Positions 41,502 through 48,905 of a stretch of DNA of 64,000 nucleotides are shown here, in pieces (the stretch's first letter is position 1; each line of letters begins with the position of its first letter). The position numbers and the translations under genes are program-made. Source of the DNA: JAFGHJ01 sp964534175 (GTDB lineage Bacteria > Hydrothermota > UBA3072); contig CAZHNS010000005.1 of NCBI GenBank assembly GCA_964534175.1, forward strand, positions 44,928 through 108,927. The letters are read 5' to 3'. A model generated the notes under the pieces. That model ran no database searches, was not told where the DNA came from, and was given only the letters and a program-made list of their open reading frames with translations.

Positions 41502-41619
41502 CATACCTAACCCAAAAAATTTCTAGTCACAAAGTTTTTATTGTTTTTTTAAACTCGAAACTTTAGTTCAAGTAAAGACAAAAAAATAAAAATATCGGGG
41601 AATGTTTGAGAATCTGGTT

Positions 41620-42426
41620 TTAATCTGGGGAATCCTGTGTTTGACTTTGCAATTGGGATTTTATTTTTTTGTATCTATCTTCGTGGTAGGGGAGACTTGT
41701 ACCCAGGATATTTTTAATTTCTGATTCTGCCCTTTCGATCCTATCGGTTGCTGGAGGGTGTGAAGCAAGAAGCCCCAAAACTGCAGAGGGACGGCTTCCT
41801 TCCATTTTTTTGAATTTTTCAAAGACCTGGATCATACCTTTTGGATTATAACCCGCATTTTTCGCGTATAGCAGTCCGTATCTATCCGCTTCGAATTCAT
41901 TATCCCTGCTATATCCCTGAAGGATTAGTGATGCCGCCACATTCACTATATCTCCGGCAGCACCTTCCGCTTTATCACCAAGAGCGATTTGGGCAAGTAT
42001 AGAATATCCATATATATTTTGCAGTTTTTTTACAGAGTGCCTGGCTACGACATGACTGATTTCGTGGGCGAGAACAGCCGCAAGTTGAGCTTCATTATCT
42101 AGAGTTTCGAGCAATCCGCTGTAAACATAAATAAAGCCCCCGGGACAGGCAAAAGCATTTATCTCGTCTTTATCGATTACTTTAAATTCATAATCTACAT
42201 CCCTTCTATCGCATACTCTGGCGATTTTTTGTCCCACACCGTTAACATAATTTTGTACAGTAGAATTTCTTAATAATTTTTCTTCTGCCTCTACATCTGC
42301 CGCTACCTGCTTTCCGATTTCTACTTCTTCAGGTGTTGAAATAAATATGAAATCGGTTTTCCCACTGGGGCCGGTGGTTACGCATGAGATAATAAATAGG
42401 ATTAAAAAAACAATAAATTTCTTCAT
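41620..42426 (-). CDS. M48-family metalloprotease lipoprotein (BepA/YfgC-like)
   Basis: 268 residues. Lipobox IISC (Cys15). Zinc motif HEISH (121-125) with the third ligand Glu177 in NEFEADRYG. N-terminal ISTPEEVEIGKQVAADV and DEINAFACPGGFIYVYSGLL are typical of the periplasmic M48 class that degrades misassembled outer-membrane proteins. It has no TPR domain after about 240, unlike BepA. The gene has no Shine-Dalgarno and its -10 box lies six bases before the ATG, so the mRNA should be leaderless. Confidence 0.9.
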   Translation of the reverse strand: MKKFIVFLILFIISCVTTGPSGKTDFIFISTPEEVEIGKQVAADVEAEEKLLRNSTVQNYVNGVGQKIARVCDRRDVDYEFKVIDKDEINAFACPGGFIYVYSGLLETLDNEAQLAAVLAHEISHVVARHSVKKLQNIYGYSILAQIALGDKAEGAAGDIVNVAASLILQGYSRDNEFEADRYGLLYAKNAGYNPKGMIQVFEKFKKMEGSRPSAVLGLLASHPPATDRIERAESEIKNILGTSLPYHEDRYKKIKSQLQSQTQDSPD

Positions 42427-42432
42427 AAAAGG

Positions 42433-42460
42433 ATTATAGTGAGTTTTTCGAAGTAGTCAA
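42433..42460 (-). promoter_or_regulatory. Promoter giving a leaderless transcript of the M48 gene
   Basis: Minus strand: TTGACT (42460-42455), 16-bp spacer, TATAAT (42438-42433), then CCTTTT and ATG. The expected start site falls on or next to the A of the start codon. Confidence 0.8.
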
Positions 42461-42474
42461 GGTACCAGGAAAAC

Positions 42475-42577
42475 GGCTCTCGGCTTACGGCTCACAGCTT
42501 ACAGCTTTCTATATATACCAATACTTTCTTTTAAAAGTTTTTAGCTGAAAGCCGATAGCTGTCAGCTGATAGCGTAA
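42475..42577. repeat. Large inverted pair of 7-bp arrays
   Basis: Left arm 42475-42509: GGCTCTC, GGCTTAC, GGCTCAC, AGCTTAC, AGCTTTC. Right arm 42543-42577: AGCTGAA, AGCCGAT, AGCTGTC, AGCTGAT, AGCGTAA. The arms are largely complementary (GGCT against AGCC, AGCT with itself) and would form a long bulged hairpin between the divergent M48 gene and the DUF6249-type genes. Confidence 0.8.
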
Positions 42578-42635
42578 AGATTTTTGAAACAATTTTCTAT
42601 ATACTTGCGTCAAACTGTTTAAAAGGAGGTAAAAA

Positions 42636-42752
42636 ATGTTAAAATATAAATTTAAATATAGATTCAAACACTTAGAAGAGAAATTTTACCCATCGAGCGA
42701 CTTAGGTAATTATGGTATTTACAACCCAGAAACCATACTCTTTTACAAATAA
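42636..42752 (+). CDS. Small ORF upstream of the DUF6249-type gene
   Basis: 38 codons with a strong AAAAGGAGGTAAAAA before the ATG. The C-terminal part reads FYPSSDLGNYGIYNPETI. A start-less copy in the downstream repeat unit (42959-43018) reads FYPLSDLGYYEAYNPETV, so the peptide frame is kept between the two copies. This, with the ribosome binding site, supports translation. Basic N-terminal half (MLKYKFKYRFKH). Function unknown. Confidence 0.5.
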   Translation: MLKYKFKYRFKHLEEKFYPSSDLGNYGIYNPETILFYK

Positions 42753-43231
42753 GAAGGAGGGCTATCATGGGAGATATGGTTGGTCAAATAGGTTTAGTAA
42801 TACCGCTTGCTGGTATGCTTTTCCCCATCGCAGTAATCTTTATCGTCTTTTACTTTATCTTTACCACAGATTACAAGAAGGAAAAATTAAGAAGAGAAGA
42901 AAGGATAAAAGCAATAGAAGCCGGAATGGGACTGCCTCCGGAGCCGACACCCCAAAAGAGGAATTTTACCCATTGAGCGACTTAGGTTATTATGAAGCAT
43001 ATAACCCTGAAACCGTATAATTTTTACAAATAAAATGGAGGTTTATTATGGAAAATATGATTGGTCTGGCGGGTCTGGTAATACCACTTGTTGGTATACT
43101 TTTCCCCATTATTGTAATCTTTATCGTTTTTTACTTTGTTTTCACTACTGATTATAAGAAGGAAAAATTAAAAAGGGAAGAAAGGTTAAAAGCAATAGAA
43201 GCTGGAGTGGAATTGCCCCCGGAACCGGTAC
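42674..43231 (+). repeat. Tandem duplication, period about 279 bp
   Basis: Unit 1 (about 42674-42952) and unit 2 (about 42953-43231) align from GAGAAATTTTACCCATCGAG / GAGGAATTTTACCCATTGAG through the ribosome binding site and the first 60 codons of the membrane-protein gene. Conserved landmarks are shifted by 279-281 bp. The duplication explains why the first copy of the gene stops after 69 codons. Confidence 0.85.
42767..42976 (+). CDS. Truncated first copy of the DUF6249-type membrane protein
   Basis: 69 residues. Its first 60 residues match the following gene closely (IGLVIPLAGMLFPIAVIFIVFYFIFTTDYKKEK), one transmembrane helix plus a basic amphipathic stretch ending LPPEPTPQ. Then the second repeat unit begins and the frame ends at once in KRNFTH. 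Good GGAGG ribosome binding site. It may still make a one-helix protein that could pair with the full-length copy, or be a by-product of the duplication. Confidence 0.6.
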   Translation: MGDMVGQIGLVIPLAGMLFPIAVIFIVFYFIFTTDYKKEKLRREERIKAIEAGMGLPPEPTPQKRNFTH

Positions 43232-43437
43232 GCCCGCCTGCTACACCGCTCGATTACTTAAGGAAAGGATTGGTCTTTTTTGGAGTCGGGTTGGGCCTTG
43301 TGATTGGAGGTTCGTTTTTCGCATATAAGATGGGAGACGAGGGTATATATTTCTTCACATTGGCTGGTTGTGTTTTGACTTTTATAGGGGCTGCACTTGT
43401 AATCTACTATAAAATGCTGAGCAAATCGGAAAAGTAA
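43048..43437 (+). CDS. DUF6249-type small membrane protein
   Basis: 129 residues: an N-terminal helix (IGLAGLVIPLVGILFPIIVIFIVFY, about 5-30), a basic segment with KAIEAGVELPPEP, then LRKGLVFFGVGLGLVIG and a second and third helix. The K-x-I-E-x-G-x-x-x-P linker and LRKGL are features of the DUF6249 membrane family, of unknown function. GGAGG precedes the ATG. A terminator follows 19 bp after the stop. Confidence 0.7.
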   Translation: MENMIGLAGLVIPLVGILFPIIVIFIVFYFVFTTDYKKEKLKREERLKAIEAGVELPPEPVRPPATPLDYLRKGLVFFGVGLGLVIGGSFFAYKMGDEGIYFFTLAGCVLTFIGAALVIYYKMLSKSEK

Positions 43438-43456
43438 AATACCCCCTACCTTTCGA

Positions 43457-43492
43457 TAAAAGAGGAACAGTTTAACCTGCTCCTCTTTTATA
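43457..43492. terminator. Intrinsic terminator between convergent genes
   Basis: TAAAAGAGGA (43457-43466) pairs with TCCTCTTTTA (43481-43490), with an extra CAG/CTG inside the loop. The A and T tracts make it usable from both sides. Confidence 0.85.
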
Positions 43493-43514
43493 TTTTTATA
43501 TATTGAAAAAACTC

Positions 43515-44744
43515 TTAAGTTTGCTTTACACCCGGTGGTCTGCTAATAATGGCGATCACAGCGCCCAAAAGGCAAAGTATACCGGTTACAATAAAAGCCA
43601 TCGAGTAACTTTTTGTTATCTCGAGAACTCTCGGCGCAAAAAGTGTACCCAGCAGTCCACCTACACCATAGGCGGTAAATACCAGCCCGTAATTAATGCC
43701 GATATTCTTCGTACCGTAGAAATCGGCTGTAATCGCGGGAAATATAGCCAGGTAACCGCCGAAACATAATCCAACAATATATATTCCTATCCAGTAGTAA
43801 AGAGGAAATACTTCTATTATGTTGTACAGAAGTATTGCAACACCATTTATGACAAGCATAAGAAAAAGTGTTCTCTTTCTACCCAACGCATCGGACAGAC
43901 GTCCCCAGAATATTCTCCCTATAGCATTAAAGATCGCAAGTGTTCCAACTGCAAGAGCTGCAACTTTTGGGGTTAATCCGACAAGTTCCTGCCCTATGGG
44001 TGAAGTCTGTGCTATAATCATAAGTCCGGCAATACAACCGAAGAAATACATTATCCAGACAAGATAAAAAGACAGGGAAGAAAGCATCTCACCCGGACCA
44101 AAATCTCGTCCGGTTATTTGTGTTTTCTCTGGTGCAATCCAACCTTCCGGCTTCCATCCCGAAGGCGGATTTCTTAGAATTTGCGCGCTAAGTGCGATAA
44201 CAACCAGAAAAGCAATTCCTAAAATTGCCAGAGTAGAAAAAACTCCCACTCCGTCTATAAGGGCACGCGCTACAGGCGCAACTATAAGAGCTCCGGCTCC
44301 GAAACCAGCTACACTTAGACCCGTTATCAGACCTCTTTTATCGGGAAACCACTTAATTCCGGTCGCAACAGGACAAACATAGGTAAATCCGATTCCAAGC
44401 CCCGATATTACCCCATAACCAATAGTAAGCAAGATAAACGACCTGGAAAAAGCAGCTATTAGCATGCCTGCCCCTAAAATAATTCCACCAATTGTGGCTA
44501 CAAGTCTGGGGCCGGCTTTATCCTGCCATCTTCCTCCGATTATTGTTGCAATAGCAAAAGATATCAAAATCAGAGAAAATGGAAGTGTTGCCTGACTGGG
44601 AGACAGTCCGAGCCCACCGTTTGCAATCGATTGCTGCAGGGGTATACGAAAAACACTCCATGCGTAAATTGCACCAAGACACAGTTGAATCAGAATTGCT
44701 CCTATCACTATAAGCCATCGGTTAAAAACTTTCTCTTCCGCCAT
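43515..44744 (-). CDS. OFA-family major facilitator transporter
   Basis: 409 residues, 12 hydrophobic segments. FNRWLIVIGAILIQLCLGAIYAWSVF and GRWQDKAGPRLVATIGG, then TYVCPVATGIKWFPDKRGL, typical of the oxalate/formate antiporter-like family of carboxylate transporters. It lies 30 bp downstream of acs in the same direction, so a small carboxylate such as acetate is a reasonable guess. GGAGG precedes the ATG. Confidence 0.85.
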   Translation of the reverse strand: MAEEKVFNRWLIVIGAILIQLCLGAIYAWSVFRIPLQQSIANGGLGLSPSQATLPFSLILISFAIATIIGGRWQDKAGPRLVATIGGIILGAGMLIAAFSRSFILLTIGYGVISGLGIGFTYVCPVATGIKWFPDKRGLITGLSVAGFGAGALIVAPVARALIDGVGVFSTLAILGIAFLVVIALSAQILRNPPSGWKPEGWIAPEKTQITGRDFGPGEMLSSLSFYLVWIMYFFGCIAGLMIIAQTSPIGQELVGLTPKVAALAVGTLAIFNAIGRIFWGRLSDALGRKRTLFLMLVINGVAILLYNIIEVFPLYYWIGIYIVGLCFGGYLAIFPAITADFYGTKNIGINYGLVFTAYGVGGLLGTLFAPRVLEITKSYSMAFIVTGILCLLGAVIAIISRPPGVKQT

Positions 44745-44774
44745 AAAAACCTCCTTATAGGTCTTTTACTCTGT

Positions 44775-46739
44775 TTAAGTGGCGCTGCCTATTCCTTCGA
44801 CTGCTTCGGGATTAGCAAGTGTTGAAATATCCCCAACCTTCTCTCCTATTGCCTTGGCTCTTATTATTCTGCGCATTATTTTACCGGAACGAGTCTTTGG
44901 TACGTCATTAACAAAACCTATCTCATCCGGTCTCGCAATCTTACCTATTTCCTCTCCTACGTGTTCTCGGAGTTCTTTCTTTAAATCATCAGATGGTTCT
45001 ACTCCTTTTTTAAGAACCACAAAAGCGGTTATCGATTCGCCTTTCAATTCGTGAGGTTTTCCGATAACTGCTGCTTCTGCGACTTTAGGATGACTTACCA
45101 GAGCGGATTCTACCTCAGAATTACCAATCCTGTGTCCCGCAACGTTAAGGACATCATCCGCTCTTCCTTGAACCCAGAAATAACCGTCCTCATCCATCCT
45201 CGATACGTCACCGGCTAGGTAAGTATTAGGGAATTTACTCCAGTATACATTTTTATATCTTTCCGGGTCTTTATAGAGACCTCGGAGCATGCCGGGCCAT
45301 GGTTTCAGTATAACTAAATTACCTCCTGCATTTGTAATCGGCTCGGCTTGTTCATTATAAACCGCAGCAGAAATACCTGGCAGAGGATTTGTTGCCGACC
45401 CGGGTTTTAGTGGAGTAATTGGTAGAGGTGATATCAGGAAGTGACCTGTTTCTGTCTGCCACCATGTATCCATTATAGGACATTTTTCTTTTCCTATGTA
45501 CTTATGATACCATATCCATGCTTCCGGATTGATTGGCTCGCCAACAGAACCCAAGAGACGCAACGAATCAAGATTGCATTTCTGCGGGTGTTCTTCTCCG
45601 AGTCTCATATGTGCTCTTATTGCCGTAGGAGATGTGTAGAGAACGGTTACTTTATGTTTTTCTATCATCGACCACCAACGCTCTGGCTCCGGAAATGCCG
45701 GTGCTCCCTCATATATTATTGAAGTTGTTCCAAGAATCAGGGGAGCATAAACAATATAACTGTGTCCTGTTACCCATCCTATATCAGCCGCGCACCACCA
45801 GACATCATCTTCCTTTAAATCGAATACCCATCTTAGCGTTTGTGCTGTACCAACCGCATAACCGCCGTGAGCATGTTGTATTCCCTTTGGTTTTCCGGTC
45901 GTACCGGAGGTGTATAGAATGTAAAGAAGGTCATTCGCATCCATCTTTTCTGTTTCGCACTCAGCCGGTTGGTCTTTTGTAATTTCTTCCCACCATAGAT
46001 CTTTTCCATCATTCCAGGAGACTTCATCACCTGTACGCTTATAGACAATAAGATGTTCGACGGAAGGAGCAGCATTTACGGCTTCGTCAGCCTGTTTTTT
46101 CAAAGGGACTTTTTTCCCGCGCCTATAGAAAGAGTCACAGGTAATAGCCACTTTTGCTTCACAATCATTAAGCCTGTCTCCAAATGCCGTAGAACTGAAA
46201 CCTGAGAAAACAACAGAATGAATTGCTCCAATCTTTGCGCATGCCATCATTGCTATTGGGAGTTCTACGTGCATTGGTAAGTATATTCCTACTCTGTCTC
46301 CTTTTTTTACACCTAAGCTCTTTAAAGCATTGGCAAGTTTGTTAACCTCATTGTAGAGATCCCCATAGGTCCATTTCTTTACATCACCTGGTTCACCTTC
46401 AAAAATGTAGGCGACTTTATCTTTCTTTTCTGTTTTTACGTGTTTATCGAGAGCATCATGAACGATATTGTATTCTGCTCCAACAAACCATTTGGCATAT
46501 GGAGGATCCCACTCAAGCACTTTGTCGTAAGGTTTATACCATTCCACCAATTCTTTTGCCATCTCTCCCCAGAACCATTCTAAGTCTTGCGATTTTTCCA
46601 ACAGCTCATCCAGGTCTTTTATGCCGTGCTTATCCATCCATTTCTTTACATTAGTTTGCTTGACAAGTTCCTCTGGGGGGTTGAAAACCCGATTTTCTTC
46701 TAGTAATACGCTTATGTCCTTTTTTTCTTCGTTACTCAA
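44775..46739 (-). CDS. acs: Acetyl-CoA synthetase (AMP-forming)
   Basis: 654 residues, full length. AMP-binding core YILYTSGTTGKPKGIQHAHGG, DTWWQTETGHFLISPLP, and the C-terminal PKTRSGKIMRRIIRA with the lysine that is acetylated in other Acs enzymes. It activates acetate to acetyl-CoA with ATP. It is first of an acs-OFA operon with its own consensus-like promoter and is divergent from fabH-porCDAB. Confidence 0.96.
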   Translation of the reverse strand: MSNEEKKDISVLLEENRVFNPPEELVKQTNVKKWMDKHGIKDLDELLEKSQDLEWFWGEMAKELVEWYKPYDKVLEWDPPYAKWFVGAEYNIVHDALDKHVKTEKKDKVAYIFEGEPGDVKKWTYGDLYNEVNKLANALKSLGVKKGDRVGIYLPMHVELPIAMMACAKIGAIHSVVFSGFSSTAFGDRLNDCEAKVAITCDSFYRRGKKVPLKKQADEAVNAAPSVEHLIVYKRTGDEVSWNDGKDLWWEEITKDQPAECETEKMDANDLLYILYTSGTTGKPKGIQHAHGGYAVGTAQTLRWVFDLKEDDVWWCAADIGWVTGHSYIVYAPLILGTTSIIYEGAPAFPEPERWWSMIEKHKVTVLYTSPTAIRAHMRLGEEHPQKCNLDSLRLLGSVGEPINPEAWIWYHKYIGKEKCPIMDTWWQTETGHFLISPLPITPLKPGSATNPLPGISAAVYNEQAEPITNAGGNLVILKPWPGMLRGLYKDPERYKNVYWSKFPNTYLAGDVSRMDEDGYFWVQGRADDVLNVAGHRIGNSEVESALVSHPKVAEAAVIGKPHELKGESITAFVVLKKGVEPSDDLKKELREHVGEEIGKIARPDEIGFVNDVPKTRSGKIMRRIIRAKAIGEKVGDISTLANPEAVEGIGSAT

Positions 46740-46810
46740 TTTATCCTCCCTTTAATTTACTTTAGTTTGACTAAACCCAAAAAATTTAATAAAATGATTT
46801 TTGTAATTTT

Positions 46811-46838
46811 ATTATATTGGTGAATTAAACTTTGTCAA
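46811..46838 (-). promoter_or_regulatory. acs promoter
   Basis: Minus strand: TTGACA (46838-46833), 16-bp spacer, perfect TATAAT (46816-46811). The 5' leader would be about 65 bases; I see no riboswitch in it. Confidence 0.85.
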
Positions 46839-46870
46839 TACCGTATCCCCCCTCACCTCCTAATTTTTAA

Positions 46871-46916
46871 CCACAGAGTACAGAGAGAAATAAAAAACAC
46901 ACGGAGAGCACAGAGG
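46871..46916. repeat. 9-bp repeat arrays in the acs/fabH divergent region
   Basis: CCACAGAGT, ACAGAGAGA (46871-46888) and ACACGGAGA, GCACAGAGG (46899-46916). Same family as the array between the gyrase operons. Confidence 0.7.
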
Positions 46917-46981
46917 AAAAATGTATTTTTTTATTCAAAACTTTCCCTGTTCCTCTTTTTCACATCAAAGATTAGCGGGGA

Positions 46982-47009
46982 TTGACTTTTGCCTTTCCTT
47001 ATATAGAAT
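46982..47009 (+). promoter_or_regulatory. fabH promoter
   Basis: TTGACT at 46982-46987, 16-bp spacer, TAGAAT at 47004-47009; AAAAGGAG follows before the ATG. Confidence 0.7.
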
Positions 47010-47029
47010 AGATAAAAGGAGACTGGCTG

Positions 47030-48013
47030 ATGTTTGATATCAAAATTACCGGGACAGGTTCTTATCTACCCGATAAAATTTTGACAAATTCAGATTTGGA
47101 AAAAATGGTGGATACCTCTGATGAATGGATTACAACAAGAACAGGTATAAAAGAAAGGCATATCGCGAGTGAAAAAGAGGCGACTTCCGACTTAGCTGCG
47201 AAAGCAGCCAAGGAAGCTCTTGATATGGCAGGAGTCCAAGCCAAGGAAATAGATGCGGTAATAATCGCAACCATTACTCCCGATACCTTTTTCCCCGCAA
47301 CTGCCTGCTGGGTTCAAAAAAAAATCGGTGTAAGACCAGTAGTGCCTGCTTTTGATGTAAGCGCTGCCTGTTCGGGATATCTTTATGGTCTTATTCAGAG
47401 TGCAACTTTAATAGAAACAGGTGTTGCTAACAAGATCCTGCTGTGTGCCAGTGAAACCCTTTCAAAAATCACAAACTGGAATGACCGTTCTACTTGTGTC
47501 CTTTTCGGTGACGGAGCCGGGTGTTCGGTAATCGAAAAATCAGATGGGGATTCCGGTTTGCTTTCCTATGTTTGGGGCGCGGATGGAAAACTCGGAAAGC
47601 TCTTAATACAGGAAGCGGGCGGTTCGTTTATGCCTGCGACTAAAGAAACCGTGGAGCAAAATCTTCATACTGTATCTATGGAGGGCAACGAAGTTTATAA
47701 ACACGCTGTTACAAAAATGAAAAAGGCGGCTATAGAATCTTTAAAAAAAGCTAATTTGCAGGGTGAGGATGTAGATGTATACGTACCTCATCAGGCGAAT
47801 ATAAGAATAATTGAAGCTACGATAAAGAGAGCTGGAATTCCTATGGATAAAACCGTTGTTACTATCGATAAAACAGGTAATATGTCTGCTGCTACCATAC
47901 CTGTTGGTATAGATTGGGCGGTGAGGGACGGAAGGCTAAAAAGAGGAGACATTCTTCTTTCAACGGCTTTTGGTGGTGGTTTTACTTGGGGAGCCGCAGT
48001 TTTAAGGTGGTGA
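47030..48013 (+). CDS. fabH: 3-oxoacyl-ACP synthase III
   Basis: 327 residues. Catalytic Cys114 (SAACSGYLYG), His254 (VPHQANIRI) and Asn284 (KTGNMSAAT). It condenses acetyl-CoA with malonyl-ACP to start fatty acid synthesis. It is placed away from the fab operon and directly before the pyruvate oxidoreductase genes that make acetyl-CoA; porC follows after 4 bp. Confidence 0.96.
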   Translation: MFDIKITGTGSYLPDKILTNSDLEKMVDTSDEWITTRTGIKERHIASEKEATSDLAAKAAKEALDMAGVQAKEIDAVIIATITPDTFFPATACWVQKKIGVRPVVPAFDVSAACSGYLYGLIQSATLIETGVANKILLCASETLSKITNWNDRSTCVLFGDGAGCSVIEKSDGDSGLLSYVWGADGKLGKLLIQEAGGSFMPATKETVEQNLHTVSMEGNEVYKHAVTKMKKAAIESLKKANLQGEDVDVYVPHQANIRIIEATIKRAGIPMDKTVVTIDKTGNMSAATIPVGIDWAVRDGRLKRGDILLSTAFGGGFTWGAAVLRW

Positions 48014-48017
48014 GTAG

Positions 48018-48566
48018 TTGCTTGAATTGAGACTTCACGGCAGGGGAGGACAGGGGACTGTCGTAGCAACAAAAATTCTTGCCGAAGCCCTATCCGCCGA
48101 GGGTAAATTCATCCAGGCTTTCCCGGAATATGGAGTCGAAAGAAGAGGTGCTCCTGTAAGAGCTTTCCTGCGCATCAGTGATGATACTGTATACGAGAGA
48201 TCTAAAATATATGAACCTGACCATATAGTTATTCTCGATCCGTCCCTTATAGGATTTATCGAACTCACAGATGGACTAAAGAAAGGCGGATGGATAATTG
48301 TAAATACATCCAGAAAACCCGAAGAACTGAAGTTCGATAAAAAATTTAAAGTAGCTACAGTTCCTGCAAGAGAAATTGCTGTAAAGTATCATCTGGGGAG
48401 TGAGTCTACTCCCATAGTAAATACTGCAATACTCGGTGGAGTTATAAAAATCTTAAAACTATGTAGTCTGGAGGCTCTTTTAAATGCGGTTAGAGAAGGT
48501 GTTCCTCGAAAAAAAGAAGAAAATGTTAAAGCAGCTGAAGAATCTTATAAAAGAACAAAGGTTTGA
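48018..48566 (+). CDS. porC: 2-oxoacid:ferredoxin oxidoreductase, gamma subunit
   Basis: 182 residues. LRLHGRGGQGTVVATKILAEA at the start is the gamma-subunit signature. TTG start four bases after fabH, with AAGGTGG upstream inside the fabH end. The order gamma-delta-alpha-beta matches four-subunit pyruvate or 2-oxoisovalerate oxidoreductases; pyruvate is preferred from context (fabH, acs). Confidence 0.92.
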   Translation: MLELRLHGRGGQGTVVATKILAEALSAEGKFIQAFPEYGVERRGAPVRAFLRISDDTVYERSKIYEPDHIVILDPSLIGFIELTDGLKKGGWIIVNTSRKPEELKFDKKFKVATVPAREIAVKYHLGSESTPIVNTAILGGVIKILKLCSLEALLNAVREGVPRKKEENVKAAEESYKRTKV

Positions 48567-48569
48567 TAA

Positions 48570-48905
48570 TTGGCAAAAAAATCATATAAAATAATTATAT
48601 ATAAAAAAGAAAAAGAAATTCCCTCTTCCGCAATTTCTTTTAGTTCGATGGAATACAATAAAACCGGAAGCTGGAGGAATTTTCGCCCGGTAATAGATTA
48701 TGATAAGTGCAATAACTGCATGATATGCTGGAAGTTTTGTCCGGAAGGCGCTATAAAACTTAAAAAGACAAAGACAAAAAGTAAAAAGGGAGCCGAACCG
48801 AAGATTGATTATGAATACTGCAAGGGNNNNNNNNNNAAGGGTTGCGGGATTTGTTGGGAAGAATGCCCCACCGGAGCCATAGATATTGAAGAGGAGGAAG
48901 ATTGA
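48570..48905 (+). CDS. porD: 2-oxoacid:ferredoxin oxidoreductase, delta (ferredoxin) subunit, crossed by an assembly gap
   Basis: Two [4Fe-4S] motifs: CNNCMICWKFCPEGAI and, after the 10-N gap, GCGICWEECPTGAI. As printed the second motif is split (CKG, gap, KGCGIC). The flanks of the gap share AAGGG; removing the ten Ns and one AAGGG, 15 bases in all, leaves the frame unchanged and restores the canonical CKGCGIC. The real protein is therefore probably 106 residues. TTG start. It passes electrons from the catalytic core to ferredoxin. Confidence 0.9.
   Translation: MAKKSYKIIIYKKEKEIPSSAISFSSMEYNKTGSWRNFRPVIDYDKCNNCMICWKFCPEGAIKLKKTKTKSKKGAEPKIDYEYCKXXXXKGCGICWEECPTGAIDIEEEED
48827..48836. other. 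Scaffold gap of 10 Ns
   Basis: Ten consecutive Ns. Five identical bases (AAGGG) on either side suggest the contigs truly overlap and no sequence is missing. Confidence 0.95.

Noticed and set aside
42712..43020. A 102-codon frame across the duplicated region
   Set aside because: It reads the first membrane-protein gene in the wrong frame; only its last 20 codons (the start-less peptide copy) are of interest.
46740..46810. A riboswitch in the acs leader
   Set aside because: The leader is about 65 bases and AT-rich with no recognisable conserved aptamer core.
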